Source: Flavobacteriales bacterium
GTDB taxonomy: Bacteria > Bacteroidota > Bacteroidia > Flavobacteriales_F > PHOS-HE28
Assembly: GCA_016700415.1 (NCBI GenBank)
Contig: CP065018.1
Span: 248,001 to 312,000 of the forward strand
DNA: 64,000 nucleotides
Reading direction: 5' to 3'
Positions within the stretch are counted from its first letter, which is position 1. The number at the start of each line of letters is the position of its first letter. Positions 15,850 to 24,768 of the stretch are shown here, piece after piece. A model generated the notes under the pieces. That model was not told where the DNA came from, did no database searches, and saw only the letters and a list, made by a program, of their open reading frames with translations. The position numbers and the translations under genes are program-made.

Positions 15850-16128
15850 TCACTTCACCTTCTTGCTCAGGTCCGCACCGGCCTTGAACTTCACCACTTT
15901 CTTAGCGGCGATCTTGATCTCCTTGCCGGTCTGCGGGTTGCGGCCTTTACGGGCTGCACGCTTGGTGATGCTGAAGGTGCCGAAGCCAACGAGGGCTACG
16001 CGCTCACCTTTTTTCAAAGCCTTCGTGGTGTTGTTCACGAAAGCGTCCAAGGCACGCTTGGCGTCCGCCTTGGAGATCTTCGCCTCAGCGGCGATCGATT
16101 CGATCAATTCTGCTTTGTTCAGTCCCAT
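15850..16128 (-). CDS. HU family DNA-binding protein, 92 aa
   Basis: Small nucleoid protein that binds and bends DNA as a dimer. It shows the complete HU/IHF layout: helical MGLNKAELIESIAAEAKIS, LKKGERVALVGFGTFSITKR, then the arm with GRNPQTGKEIKIAAKK and a C-terminal helix. The NPQTG arm-tip motif with the intercalating Pro is intact. The ATG at 16128 is chosen because longer forms add residues not found in HU and would cover the promoter. It has its own promoter and its own terminator, so it is monocistronic. Confidence 0.96.
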   Translation of the reverse strand: MGLNKAELIESIAAEAKISKADAKRALDAFVNNTTKALKKGERVALVGFGTFSITKRAARKGRNPQTGKEIKIAAKKVVKFKAGADLSKKVK

Positions 16129-16170
16129 GTTCTTTTGGTTTTGAGTGTTGGTTAGATGATGAACTCGGAG

Positions 16171-16200
16171 CAAATGTATTTGGAAAGCCCCTGCTGTCAA
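16171..16200 (-). promoter_or_regulatory. Promoter of the HU gene
   Basis: On the minus strand TTG, a 19-bp spacer and TACATTTG match the Bacteroidota primary sigma consensus exactly. It lies 42 bp ahead of the start codon and is the clearest promoter in the window. Confidence 0.85.
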
Positions 16201-16319
16201 GGGTTTCAGAGGGATTGAGCGGAAAATGTTGAAAAATCAGGGGGTTTGTTCATAAGTCGGGCGCATAACTACTGATACCAAGGGTTTGCGGGAACGGTCC
16301 CAAATGTCTCAAGGAGGAG

Positions 16320-16348
16320 GAAGTGAAGAGCCGGATCCCCTTCACTTC
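16320..16348. terminator. Inverted repeat after fmt
   Basis: GAAGTGAAG (16320-16328) and CTTCACTTC (16340-16348) form a 9-bp stem with an 11-nt loop 24 bp beyond the fmt stop. There is no T run, so it may be a processing or pausing structure rather than a strict intrinsic terminator. Confidence 0.45.
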
Positions 16349-16371
16349 GACGGTGATGAACAACTGGGTTT

Positions 16372-17328
16372 TTATGCGACGTGGATCCCTGTCCGGTTAT
16401 GAAGCCCGCGTAAAAAGGCCTCCGCGCTCATCGGGCGTTTGCCTTGCATCTGCACTTCCAGCGCCTCGATCGGACCGTTGCTACATCCGATCAACAGGCG
16501 ATCGTCCACCAGGGTCACCTGGCCGGGCCGTGACTTTTCCGTGGAGGCCGGTGCGCGCCGGGCCGCGAGGATCTTGAACTGGCGATCGTCGTGCCCCTCC
16601 TCCTTCCATGTGGTCCATGCACCGGGATAAGGTGATAGTCCTCTTATATGGTCGTGGACGCGTTGTGCGGAAAGATCCCAGTCGATCCGGGATGAGAGCG
16701 GCGTCAACTTCGGTGCATCGTGTACGCGGTCCCCGGCGAACTGTGCCTGGGGGATGCTTTCCACCGTGCCGTCCAGAATGTCCTTCGCCGTACGAACGAG
16801 CAGGTCGGCACCGATGCTCATCAACCGGTCATGCAGGGCGCCGGTGTTTTCTTCGGGACCTATCTCGACGACCTCTCGGAGCAGGATGTCACCGGTGTCG
16901 ATGCGTCCGTTGATCATGAAGGTGGTCACCCCGGTGCGCTGCTCGCCATTGATCACGGCCCAGTTGATCGGGGCCGCACCGCGATAGTCGGGGAGGAGCG
17001 AGGCATGCAGGTTCACCGTGCCATTCTTCGGCCGCGCCCACACCGCCTCGGGCAGCATCCGGAACGCCACCACCACATAGAGCGATGCTTTCGTTGCATC
17101 CAATTGCGCATGGAACTCGGGCGCTTTCAAGTTCTCGGGCTGAAGTACAGGGAGGCCGAGTTCCAACGCGCGTTCCTTCACGGCGCTCATGCGCAATTGC
17201 CGCCCGCGCCCCGCAGGCCGATCTGGTGCGGTTACCACGGCGGCCACATCCATTTTGGCATTGATGAGCGCGTTGAGGGAGGCCACCGCGAACGCGGGGG
17301 TGCCCATGAAAACAATGCGTCGGTTCAT
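16372..17328 (-). CDS. fmt: Methionyl-tRNA formyltransferase, 318 aa
   Basis: Transfers a formyl group from 10-formyl-tetrahydrofolate to initiator Met-tRNA. The N-terminal domain has IVFMGTPAFAVASL, and the catalytic region reads NLHASLLPDYRGAAPINWAV, including the HxSLLP-YRG signature, followed by GVTTFMINGRIDTGDIL with the catalytic Asp. The C-terminal domain (from about residue 205) starts with APKLTPLSSRIDW, as in known Fmt. The start overlaps the stop of the glycosylase gene by 4 bp (ATGA), placing fmt last in a recQ-glycosylase-fmt operon. Confidence 0.96.
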   Translation of the reverse strand: MNRRIVFMGTPAFAVASLNALINAKMDVAAVVTAPDRPAGRGRQLRMSAVKERALELGLPVLQPENLKAPEFHAQLDATKASLYVVVAFRMLPEAVWARPKNGTVNLHASLLPDYRGAAPINWAVINGEQRTGVTTFMINGRIDTGDILLREVVEIGPEENTGALHDRLMSIGADLLVRTAKDILDGTVESIPQAQFAGDRVHDAPKLTPLSSRIDWDLSAQRVHDHIRGLSPYPGAWTTWKEEGHDDRQFKILAARRAPASTEKSRPGQVTLVDDRLLIGCSNGPIEALEVQMQGKRPMSAEAFLRGLHNRTGIHVA

Positions 17329-17906
17329 TTCAGTATACGGGGATCGAAGTGGAAGCGATAGGGGAGCAACGCATCCTTGCCGGCATAGTCCACGCCGATA
17401 CGCGGGCCGATGATAACGGAAGTCCGGGGAATGGTGATGCCGTGGTCCTCGACGGTGATGAGATCGCCCAGCAGATCGGTGCCGGTATGTGCCGTTCGGA
17501 TGCCGAGCGACTGGGACAGTGTTCCGGGGCCGGTGGTGGTGAGCACCTTAGCGTTACGCCTTCGTAGCATGGTCTCTTTTCCTTGCAAGGGATGGATGGC
17601 GCGCACCAGCACGGCATGAGCGATGCCCGGCATGTCGGTGACGATGTTGAAGAGATGGTGGATGCCGTAGCAGAGGTATATGTAGGCGAAGCCCGGTTCT
17701 CCATACATGATGGCATTCCTCTTGGTCACCTTTCCCCCATACGCATGCGATGCACGGTCCACTGCGCCGGCATAGGCTTCGGTCTCGGAGATCACACCTG
17801 AGGTGAGCTCCCTGTCGATGTTCGTCACGAGCACCTTGCCTAAAAGTTCGCGCGCCACTTCGACCACATCGCTATTCGCATAGAATCTCCGGTCCAACTT
17901 TTTCAT
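17325..17906 (-). CDS. DNA-3-methyladenine glycosylase (AAG/MPG family), 193 aa
   Basis: Base-excision repair enzyme that removes alkylated purines. It follows the AAG fold: VARELLGKVLV, ISETEAYAGAVDRASHAYGGKVTKRN with the catalytic Glu (ETEAY), then MYGEPGFAYIYLCYGIHHLFNIV and AVLVRAIHPLQG. Length is normal for the bacterial single-domain form. It lies between recQ (2-bp gap) and fmt (4-bp overlap), so it is co-transcribed with a DNA helicase gene and a translation gene. Confidence 0.95.
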   Translation of the reverse strand: MKKLDRRFYANSDVVEVARELLGKVLVTNIDRELTSGVISETEAYAGAVDRASHAYGGKVTKRNAIMYGEPGFAYIYLCYGIHHLFNIVTDMPGIAHAVLVRAIHPLQGKETMLRRRNAKVLTTTGPGTLSQSLGIRTAHTGTDLLGDLITVEDHGITIPRTSVIIGPRIGVDYAGKDALLPYRFHFDPRILK

Positions 17907-17908
17907 GC

Positions 17909-19690
17909 TCAGTTGCGATCGCGGATCGCATGCCCTTCATCCACCTCCCAACGAACAGGCGGCTCCTGCACGATGTTCGTCCGGTCGGCTGCCTGGCAGT
18001 TGTCGCACCGGCGACAGGGCGCTTGCGGTGTCTCCCCGAAATAACGGAGCACCGCGGATTCCCGGCATCCAAGATCATGGAATGCGAACGCCACCATCGC
18101 TTCCATCCGCTCGCGTGCGCGCTCCTCGCGTGCCTGTAGAGCTTCCTTGTTCAGTGTCAACGTCCGTGCATCGCGTCGCGGGATGAGCAGCGTCGCCGTG
18201 GGTGAATCATTCCTTGGCCGATAGAAGAGCACATTGGTGCGGGAGAGGTCGAACAGCAGGTTGCGCACGTGCATCACGGACTTGCCCAGGTGTTTGGCCA
18301 GCGCTTCCTCGTCGATGATGGCGGCTTCCTCGAAGAGCCCGCCATACAGCCGCAACAGGGCCTCCAGCAAAGGCCCGGCGCGGTTGTCCTTCACGCGCAG
18401 GTCGTGTACAGTGTCCGCCCCGGCGCGCATCAGCACGCGTGAGGGGGAATGCGCACCGTCCGACAAGGCGATGCCACCGTCGAGCTCAAGGGCCTTCAGC
18501 GCGTTGTTCACTTTGGCCACGGGCAGGGTCGCCCTTCGGCCCAGTTCAGCCAGGTCCAGGTTGTAGGCCTCGAACTCGCCGGCGCCCAAGGCGATACCAT
18601 GTTGATCGGCGAAGGCCTGGTAAACGCGGCGGACCTCGTTGAGCGACGGGAAGGAAGCATCCACCTTTTCGCGCAGCTTCCCCTCGTCCGCCGGATGGGT
18701 CAAGAGGAATGCATAAGCGGATTTGCCGTCGCGTCCGGCGCGCCCCGATTCCTGATAGTAGCTCTCCATGTCCGGCGGTGGTTCCAGGTGTACCACGGAG
18801 CGCACGTCGGCCTTGTCGATCCCCATCCCGAAGGCGTTCGTTGCAGCCACGAAGCGCGTTTTTCCTTCCGACCATTCACGTTGTACCCGTTCACGGTCCT
18901 CGAACGGGAGCCCTGCGTGGTAGGCTTCGGCGCTGATGCCGTGCTGCTTCAGGTATTGTGCGATCCGCACCGTGCCGCGGCGGTCGCGCAAGTAGACGAT
19001 GCCGCTGCCTTGCACCTTGTGCGCGATCCGCAACAACCTTCCGAGCTTGTCCTCGCCACGGCTTACCCAGAAGGTGAGCTCAGGCCGGATGAAGGAGCCG
19101 CGTAATTCGTTCTTCTTCCGGAAATCCAGCCGCTTCATGATGTCCTTCGCCACCTCCGGTGTGGCCGAGGCGGTCAATGCCAGGATGGGTACCTTGGGAT
19201 GGGCTTCGCGGAGCGAGCCGATAAGCATGTACGCGGGCCGGAAATCATAACCCCACTGACTGATGCAATGGGCCTCGTCCACCGCGATGAGACCGACGGG
19301 CATACGCGAAAGACGCGCCTTGAAGAGATCCGAGCCCAACCGTTCCGGCGAGACATAGAGGAAGTCCAACTTACCGAGCATCGCACTGTCCAAGGCATTG
19401 TCGATCTCCACATGGCCCATGCCGCTGGTGACGGCAGTGGCGCGAACGCCCTGTTTACGGAGCCGTTCCACCTGATCGCGCATCAGTGCGATCAGCGGCG
19501 ACACCACGATGCAAAGCTTGCCCATTGCGAGGGCCGGCACTTGAAAGCACAGGCTCTTCCCTCCACCGGTGGGCATCAACGCGAGCGTGTCTTCGCCGTT
19601 CATCACGGCCCGTACCACCTCTTCCTGCATGGGCCGGAATTCGGGATAGCCCCATACGGAGAGAAGGACTTCTTGGATATCGCGGGCCAT
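17909..19690 (-). CDS. recQ: RecQ-family ATP-dependent DNA helicase, 593 aa
   Basis: 3'-5' superfamily 2 helicase. Visible motifs are motif 0 (GYPEFRPMQEE), Walker A ALMPTGGGKSLCFQVPA, the DEAH box in LIAVDEAHCISQWGYDFRPAY, motif III LTASATP, and motif VI in YYQESGRAGRDGKSAYAFLL. The zinc-binding cysteines are shifted to the very C-terminus (CRESAVLRYFGETPQAPC, then CDNC). There is no HRDC domain. This is the short form common in Bacteroidota, distinct from the canonical 600-730 aa RecQ. Two ATGs 9 bp apart (19699 and 19690) are possible starts. First gene of the recQ-glycosylase-fmt operon. Confidence 0.93.
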   Translation of the reverse strand: MARDIQEVLLSVWGYPEFRPMQEEVVRAVMNGEDTLALMPTGGGKSLCFQVPALAMGKLCIVVSPLIALMRDQVERLRKQGVRATAVTSGMGHVEIDNALDSAMLGKLDFLYVSPERLGSDLFKARLSRMPVGLIAVDEAHCISQWGYDFRPAYMLIGSLREAHPKVPILALTASATPEVAKDIMKRLDFRKKNELRGSFIRPELTFWVSRGEDKLGRLLRIAHKVQGSGIVYLRDRRGTVRIAQYLKQHGISAEAYHAGLPFEDRERVQREWSEGKTRFVAATNAFGMGIDKADVRSVVHLEPPPDMESYYQESGRAGRDGKSAYAFLLTHPADEGKLREKVDASFPSLNEVRRVYQAFADQHGIALGAGEFEAYNLDLAELGRRATLPVAKVNNALKALELDGGIALSDGAHSPSRVLMRAGADTVHDLRVKDNRAGPLLEALLRLYGGLFEEAAIIDEEALAKHLGKSVMHVRNLLFDLSRTNVLFYRPRNDSPTATLLIPRRDARTLTLNKEALQAREERARERMEAMVAFAFHDLGCRESAVLRYFGETPQAPCRRCDNCQAADRTNIVQEPPVRWEVDEGHAIRDRN

Positions 19691-19742
19691 TGGAAGCACA
19701 AGGATACGGGTCCGGGTTCTGGGAATCCTTAGCGAGAGAGGT

Positions 19743-19750
19743 TACATTTG
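19743..19750 (+). promoter_or_regulatory. Promoter -7 box for ilvE
   Basis: TACATTTG matches the TAnnTTTG consensus 17 bp before the ATG. The -33 region 19 bp upstream is weak. Confidence 0.55.
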
Positions 19751-19767
19751 GGCACAAACACAGCGAA

Positions 19768-20838
19768 ATGATCAGTGCTGCACCAAGTATGGATATTAGG
19801 AACATCGAACGTTCCCGCCTTCCGGAGACCGATCTGGAGCATTTGAAATTCGGCCGGGTCTTCACCGACCACATGTTCGTGATGGATTTTGTGGACGGTG
19901 CATGGCAACGGCCGCAGATCGTGCCTTTCGGCGATCAAGAGATGAGCCCGGCCACGCTGGTGATCCACTATGCCCAAACGATATTCGAAGGCATGAAAGC
20001 CTATCGAAATGAACAGGGCGAGGTGACGCTGTTCCGGCCGGAGGCGAACATTGCCCGGATGAACCGCAGTGCGAAGCGGATGTGCATGCCCCAGATCCCG
20101 GAGGACCTTTTTCTGGAAGGGCTGAAGGAACTGGTGCGCCTGGACGGGGCCTGGTTGCCGGAAGGGAAGGACGGCGCGTTGTACATCCGTCCGTTCATGT
20201 ACGCGGACGACGAATACATCGGTGTGAAGCCCAGCGACGGCTACCGCTTTATCATCTTCATGAGCCCGGTCCGTGGCTACTATCAGGAGCCGTTGAAAGT
20301 GCGTATCGAACTGGAGTACAGCCGGGCCTTCCCCGGAGGGACCGGCGAGGTGAAGTGCGGCGGCAACTATGCGGGCGGGCTTTATCCCTCGAAGATGGCG
20401 CAGGATGCCGGCTACCACCAGTTGTTGTGGACCGATGCGATGGAGCACAAGTACATCGAGGAGAGCGGTACGATGAACGTCTTCTTCATCATCGACGGCG
20501 TATTGACCACCCCCAGCTTGGACGGGACGATCCTGGCGGGGATCACACGGGACAGCATCCTGAGGATCGCCGGTGAAATGGGCCTGTCCGTGAAGGAGCG
20601 GAGAGTGACCGTGGAAGAAGTGGTGTCCGGTGTGGGCAACGGCAAGGTGACCTCTGCCTTCGGCGCCGGTACGGCCGCCACGATCGCGCCGATCGCTGTG
20701 ATCGGCTACAAGGGCGAGGACCTGAAGCTGCCACCGGTGGACGAGAACAGCGAAGTGATGCGGATCGGCAAGTTGCTGGACGACATCCGGCGCGGCCGCG
20801 TGTCGGACACCCGCGGCTGGGTGGTGAAGGCTTCTTGA
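19768..20838 (+). CDS. ilvE: Branched-chain amino acid aminotransferase, 356 aa
   Basis: PLP enzyme for the last step of leucine, isoleucine and valine synthesis and the first of their breakdown. It is the longer eukaryote-like class: HMFVMDFVDGAW, IHYAQTIFEGMKAYR, LYIRPFMYADDEYIGVKPSD, and the PLP lysine K196 in GEVKCGGNYAGGLYPSKMA. The downstream part has EESGTMNVFFII and LDGTILAGITRDSIL, then VSGVGNGKVTSAFGAGTAA. I take the ATG at 19768, just after a good promoter; an internal ATG at 19792 is possible. It appears to be single-gene. Confidence 0.95.
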   Translation: MISAAPSMDIRNIERSRLPETDLEHLKFGRVFTDHMFVMDFVDGAWQRPQIVPFGDQEMSPATLVIHYAQTIFEGMKAYRNEQGEVTLFRPEANIARMNRSAKRMCMPQIPEDLFLEGLKELVRLDGAWLPEGKDGALYIRPFMYADDEYIGVKPSDGYRFIIFMSPVRGYYQEPLKVRIELEYSRAFPGGTGEVKCGGNYAGGLYPSKMAQDAGYHQLLWTDAMEHKYIEESGTMNVFFIIDGVLTTPSLDGTILAGITRDSILRIAGEMGLSVKERRVTVEEVVSGVGNGKVTSAFGAGTAATIAPIAVIGYKGEDLKLPPVDENSEVMRIGKLLDDIRRGRVSDTRGWVVKAS

Positions 20839-20892
20839 CGCTACCGGACCTGCACAGAGACTACCGGCCGTCCGGTACCGTTCCATACCGTA

Positions 20893-21636
20893 ATGTCCTC
20901 CGTGTCTTCCCGCATGGATCCAGTGCAACGGTCTTGGTACCGTCTCTTGCCATGGGTCACCGCCTTTGCGGTGGCCATGGGTTTCCTTGAATCCGCCGTG
21001 GTGGTCTACCTGCGAGCGCTCTATTATCCGGACGGGTTCAACTTCCCCTTGGTGCCGATGGACACGACGCTCGTTCTGACGGAGCTGCTCCGGGAGTTCG
21101 CAACGTTGGTGATGTTGCTTGCACCAGGGGCGTTGATCGCGAAGGGGCGCATGGAGCGGTTTGCCTGGTTCTGTTGGGCGTTCGCGATCTGGGACCTTTT
21201 CTACTATGTCTTCCTGAAGGTCTTGTTGGGCTGGCCGGAAAGCTTCTTCACGTGGGATGTCCTCTTCTTGCTGCCCACGGTCTGGGTTGGACCGGTGCTG
21301 GCACCGTGCATGGTGTCGTTGGGCATGCTCGGCCTTGCGGCGGTGATCTTGCATGGGCGTACACGCATGCCCAACTATGGGCCGACACGTGTCCAATGGA
21401 GCCTGCTGATCGGTGCTGGCGCGATCATGTTGTACACCTTCATGTCCGATCCGATCAGGTACCTGCGGACCTTGGAGCCTGGCCGGGGCGTGGAGGCCAC
21501 GGGGATGTCCGCGCTGGCCGACTATGTGCCCGTTTCCTTCCAATGGCCGCTATTCCTTTCCGCATGTGTTATAGCGTGTGTAGCTTTATTCTCCATGCTT
21601 CGCGATACGCGCCGGGCAACTGCGAAAGGGCATTGA
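20893..21636 (+). CDS. Multi-pass membrane protein of unknown function, 247 aa
   Basis: Hydropathy by eye suggests about six membrane helices: near residues 18-40, 62-85, 92-112, 122-155, 167-183 and 215-237. Aromatic and acidic residues cluster in loops (FLESAVVVYLRALYYPDGFN; FAIWDLFYYVFLKVLLGWPE). I do not recognise a characterised family. It is followed 49 bp later by another gene in the same direction. A transporter, an enzyme or a structural protein would all fit. Confidence 0.7.
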   Translation: MSSVSSRMDPVQRSWYRLLPWVTAFAVAMGFLESAVVVYLRALYYPDGFNFPLVPMDTTLVLTELLREFATLVMLLAPGALIAKGRMERFAWFCWAFAIWDLFYYVFLKVLLGWPESFFTWDVLFLLPTVWVGPVLAPCMVSLGMLGLAAVILHGRTRMPNYGPTRVQWSLLIGAGAIMLYTFMSDPIRYLRTLEPGRGVEATGMSALADYVPVSFQWPLFLSACVIACVALFSMLRDTRRATAKGH

Positions 21637-21685
21637 TCCTGCTTCCTGATCATGCATTCGGGAAGGATGTCGCATCTTTCCCTTG

Positions 21686-23038
21686 ATGAAGCTGCGCTCG
21701 AAGCTCTTCCTTTTTGTACTGGCATGTGTATTCGCGTTGACCGGGCCAAAGGCGGCATCCGCTCAGACCGGCTCGCGGACGGTGCTGGTAGTGGACAGCC
21801 TGGATGGGCATCCCATTCCCGAGGTGTCGATCACCGTGGACGGCGTTCCGCAGCGAACAACGGAGGTGGAGGGCAAGGCGCAACTGCGATGGGACGCTCG
21901 ATCGGATGTGAGGTTGCGTTTCGAACACGTCAGCTATCGTGCGTTGGAAGTCCGCTTGAAGGATATGGAGAAATTGGATGGTGCATGGGTCGTCCGCTTG
22001 GTGCCGAAGGACTATCAGCTTGGCGCGGTCACCGTAGGGCGCGCTGTTCCTGAGGTTGTCTTCGAGCGCCCGGACCTGCATGCGGCGGATCTTTTTATCA
22101 ACGATGAAGGGCTCTGGGTGCTGGCCTACGAGCATCCGCGCATGGTGCGCTCGCAGGTGGATGCGAGCAAGGAGATCCTGCGTGATGTCCGGCTGGTGCT
22201 GCTGGATACGTCATTCAACGAAGTGGTCTCATGTCCGGTGCCCGAGGATGTGTTCGGGCTTCGGCACGACCTGCGGAACGACGTGGTGATCGAGGGCACG
22301 CGGCACGCGTTCAGTGTGGGACGCTCCGGCGATGAACTGGTGCTTCGGCCGTTCGGCTTGGATGAACTGCGCCGGGCGGTGTTGCCATGGTCGGACAGCA
22401 TCCCCGGCTGGGTGTTGGGCTCGAACGCCGCCCCGGAATATCCGGCGCTGGACCACCTCGCCTTCGATCCGGAACGCGACACTACGCGACGGATCTGTTC
22501 CGTGGTGGACACCTTCATGATGGACCTGTTCCGCAGTTCGTACAAATACATGAAGGGGCCGGACAAGGTGGCGGCGATGAACCTTGCGGCGCAGCTTGGC
22601 GTGGACAAGGAAGTGGTGGCGGGATACATGAGCGGCTTCAGCCATAACATCTGGTACCGGCCGGTTTATGCGCCGCTCTTCGTGGTGGGCGACACCTTGT
22701 TGGTCTTCGACCACGAGCGTTGGCGATTACGGAAGTTCGCACGCTCCTTGTCCGCGGCAGGGGAGGTCGCGCTGCCGTACCAAGTCAAAGCGGAGGGGCG
22801 GTTCTGGTCCGGGGAACTTGTCCAAGACCGGATGACCCAACGGATCTACGCGGTGTTCCAGCGCAACGGGATCACGTGGTTGCGTTCCATTGATCCCGTT
22901 TCCGGCGCATTGGGCGATCCCTTCCGCTTGGCGAACAGCTATCCTGAACGTGTGCAGGTGCAGGCCGGCAAGGTGTACTACATCTGGCGCCCATACGCTT
23001 CGTTGCAGAAACGCACGGTCTACAGGGAACGGATGTAA
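21686..23038 (+). CDS. Secreted protein with carboxypeptidase-regulatory-like N-domain, 450 aa
   Basis: The first 27 residues form a signal peptide ending ASAQ. Residues about 30-110 resemble the CarboxypepD_reg-like beta-sandwich common in outer-membrane proteins of this phylum (VDSLDGHPIPEVSITVDGVPQ... LRFEHVSYRALEVRL). The remaining 340 residues do not match any family I know; they include HPRMVRSQVDASKEILRDVR and repeated W/Y-rich strands and may form a propeller. There is no TonB-dependent barrel and no C-terminal sorting domain. The start is the ATG at 21686. Confidence 0.7.
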   Translation: MKLRSKLFLFVLACVFALTGPKAASAQTGSRTVLVVDSLDGHPIPEVSITVDGVPQRTTEVEGKAQLRWDARSDVRLRFEHVSYRALEVRLKDMEKLDGAWVVRLVPKDYQLGAVTVGRAVPEVVFERPDLHAADLFINDEGLWVLAYEHPRMVRSQVDASKEILRDVRLVLLDTSFNEVVSCPVPEDVFGLRHDLRNDVVIEGTRHAFSVGRSGDELVLRPFGLDELRRAVLPWSDSIPGWVLGSNAAPEYPALDHLAFDPERDTTRRICSVVDTFMMDLFRSSYKYMKGPDKVAAMNLAAQLGVDKEVVAGYMSGFSHNIWYRPVYAPLFVVGDTLLVFDHERWRLRKFARSLSAAGEVALPYQVKAEGRFWSGELVQDRMTQRIYAVFQRNGITWLRSIDPVSGALGDPFRLANSYPERVQVQAGKVYYIWRPYASLQKRTVYRERM

Positions 23039-23048
23039 GGTGATCGGC

Positions 23049-23540
23049 TCATCCCTGGTCGCTCTTCGGCGTATCCCACCACTTGAGCGTACCGGTGCCA
23101 GCGACGACCTCTTGCCAAGTGGCCACATGCAGATCAATACGAACGGTGGCACAGGTTGGCATGTCGCCGATGCCGTTCCCGGTAAGCAGTTCCACCAGTT
23201 CGCTCACTCCGGGGTTATGGCCGAACAACATCGCTTGTCGCACACCATCGGGCAGTTTGCCTATGATGTACAGGAGCGATCTGCGATCAGCCAGGTAGAG
23301 CTCCGGGATCTCATGGACAGGTGCGTTCTCCAATGCCGCAGCAAAGAAGTTGGCTGTGGTGAGGGCGCGTTTGGCGGGGCTGCTCATCAACAGATCCACG
23401 GGCTCCAGCCTGCCGTCAAAACGTTCGGCCATCATCGGTGCATCGTGCATGCCGCGCTCGTTCAAGGGGCGGTCGAAGTCGCTCATGCCCGGGTCGGCCC
23501 AGGAGCTTTTCGCATGGCGAACGATATACAACGTGCGCAT
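23049..23540 (-). CDS. SixA-like histidine phosphatase, 163 aa
   Basis: Histidine-phosphatase superfamily (phosphoglycerate-mutase fold). The catalytic RHx motif is TLYIVRHAKSSW with His9; the second active-site block is LMSSPAKRALTTANFF, and FGHNPGVSELVELL holds the second His. This pattern (RHAKSSW, GHNPG) is that of SixA-type phosphohistidine phosphatases, which act on signalling proteins; substrate not determinable. It is followed, in the minus direction, by no gene in the operon; a gene for an unknown protein lies 19 bp upstream. Confidence 0.9.
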   Translation of the reverse strand: MRTLYIVRHAKSSWADPGMSDFDRPLNERGMHDAPMMAERFDGRLEPVDLLMSSPAKRALTTANFFAAALENAPVHEIPELYLADRRSLLYIIGKLPDGVRQAMLFGHNPGVSELVELLTGNGIGDMPTCATVRIDLHVATWQEVVAGTGTLKWWDTPKSDQG

Positions 23541-23559
23541 CCGGCCGGACGGTAAAAGC

Positions 23560-24003
23560 TCAACCTTTGGTGAATTCCTTCAGCCCACCGATGATCGAAT
23601 AGAGCAGCGCATTGGGGTCGTTGCTCACCAGTAGCGGCACTTGCATGGATTGAGCATCGCTGAACTGGTTCTTGCTCTCCGTGCCTTTACTGAGGTGCAG
23701 GAACAAGGTCTCCGGATAGTTGCCGGTAAAGAGCAGGTCCACCACCGCGCCACCGCGCATGCGCAGGTCGAACCGCGGATAGTGGTTCACGGTGTCCTTC
23801 CATGCAGTGATCTCGTCAAGCACATGGCCCTCCTTGCGTAAGTCGGCCTTCCATTCGTCCATCACGTAGAGCAGGACGTCCTCCACGAAGATCTCAGGGT
23901 CAGTGGGGAGCAACAATTGCTGGTGGTCCAGCGGTGCGAGGAGCCGTGCGTGCGTTTGGCGCAGGGCCACCAGCATTTCGTCCAATTGGGAAGTGAAAGT
24001 CAT
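23560..24003 (-). CDS. Uncharacterised soluble protein, 147 aa
   Basis: From MTFTSQLDEMLVALRQTHARL the protein is helical, followed by mixed segments such as PEIFVEDVLLYVMDEWKADL and a hydrophobic strand GGAVVDLLFTGNYPETLFLHL. No signal peptide, no membrane helix, no recognised motif. I choose the ATG at 24003; an upstream in-frame ATG would add residues with no helical continuity. Possibly co-transcribed with the sixA-like gene, 19 bp downstream. Confidence 0.65.
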   Translation of the reverse strand: MTFTSQLDEMLVALRQTHARLLAPLDHQQLLLPTDPEIFVEDVLLYVMDEWKADLRKEGHVLDEITAWKDTVNHYPRFDLRMRGGAVVDLLFTGNYPETLFLHLSKGTESKNQFSDAQSMQVPLLVSNDPNALLYSIIGGLKEFTKG

Positions 24004-24104
24004 TTTAGTCTTCTCTGATGGGACGCAAACTACTCGCACAGGGGATGCGCGGTGGAAACGTCAAGGACGTGTTATGCACGATCGATCAACGATCGGGACT
24101 TTGC

Positions 24105-24224
24105 TCAGTTGCAATGGCCGAGCAGCGCGTAGATGATGATGAAGATCACCACCGTGCTGAGGCATCCGCCACCGAGCTTCTTTGCTCCATAGCCGGCAAT
24201 GAGGGTTTTGAAGAGTCTGTTCAT
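24105..24224 (-). CDS. Small membrane protein, 39 aa
   Basis: A short frame reads MNRLFKTLIAGYGAKKLGGG then CLSTVVIFIIIYALLGHCN. It has an N-terminal amphipathic part, a Lys-Lys-Leu-Gly-Gly-Gly-Cys hinge and one membrane helix. I recall similar AKKLGGG-C short proteins in many Bacteroidota genomes, function unknown. It starts at the ATG 24222-24224 and ends at TGA 24105-24107. Confidence 0.6.
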   Translation of the reverse strand: MNRLFKTLIAGYGAKKLGGGCLSTVVIFIIIYALLGHCN

Positions 24225-24324
24225 GACATTCGGTCTGGTTGATAACGCACAAGAACGCTTTCAGTTCGGGCTACGGCTCAAGGCGTGAGCGATCAGGGTC
24301 CAGGGGCAGCCGGTGCTTTTGAAC

Positions 24325-24768
24325 TCAATCCCAATAGAGGTACCCGATCACTTGCGCTACAACCCCATTGTCCAAATAGACCTCTCGAAGCCTGTAATTC
24401 TTGCTTGAGGGACTCCTGCTGTATTCTAGGCCGACAAAGTGGGCCTTTTCGGGATATGGGGTATGCGGAAAGTCATAGGGACTCCATCGTGCCAAAGGTT
24501 CGCCAAGAATGTCAAGGACCTCATGCTCCGTCATCCCTTTCCGGATACGGCTAAAGCCTTCTTGGGAATAGCCATCCGCATATTTCGTGTCTGTCATTAG
24601 AAGTAGATCGCAGACCTCACCGGAGAAACCGTCGATCCGGATACGATCGGCCGCTATATGGTAATAGATGCCGAGCAGGAGCGAGAACAATACCGCCGCT
24701 GTGAAAAGGGTGCCGAGGCGCTTTGCCATTTTCAATTTCTTGCCATCGATCACGACGTAATCCTCCAT
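24325..24768 (-). CDS. Membrane-anchored protein with BamE/SmpA-like segment, 147 aa
   Basis: Starting MEDYVVIDGKKLKMAKRLG, it has one membrane helix (TLFTAAVLFSLLLGIYY) and a soluble part with FSRIRKGMTEHEVLDILGEP, the helix-turn typical of SmpA/OmlA/BamE-like domains, followed by beta strands (AHFVGLEYSR, NYRLREVYLDNGVVAQVIGY). There is no lipobox, so it is not a classical BamE lipoprotein. The start is uncertain: a later ATG at 24729 is as good, and a frame open to 24837 overlaps the nucleotidyltransferase gene. Function unknown. Confidence 0.55.
   Translation of the reverse strand: MEDYVVIDGKKLKMAKRLGTLFTAAVLFSLLLGIYYHIAADRIRIDGFSGEVCDLLLMTDTKYADGYSQEGFSRIRKGMTEHEVLDILGEPLARWSPYDFPHTPYPEKAHFVGLEYSRSPSSKNYRLREVYLDNGVVAQVIGYLYWD

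Noticed and set aside
19729..21543. A 604-codon minus-strand frame
   Set aside because: It is the complement of ilvE and the membrane protein gene; both plus-strand proteins have clear features.
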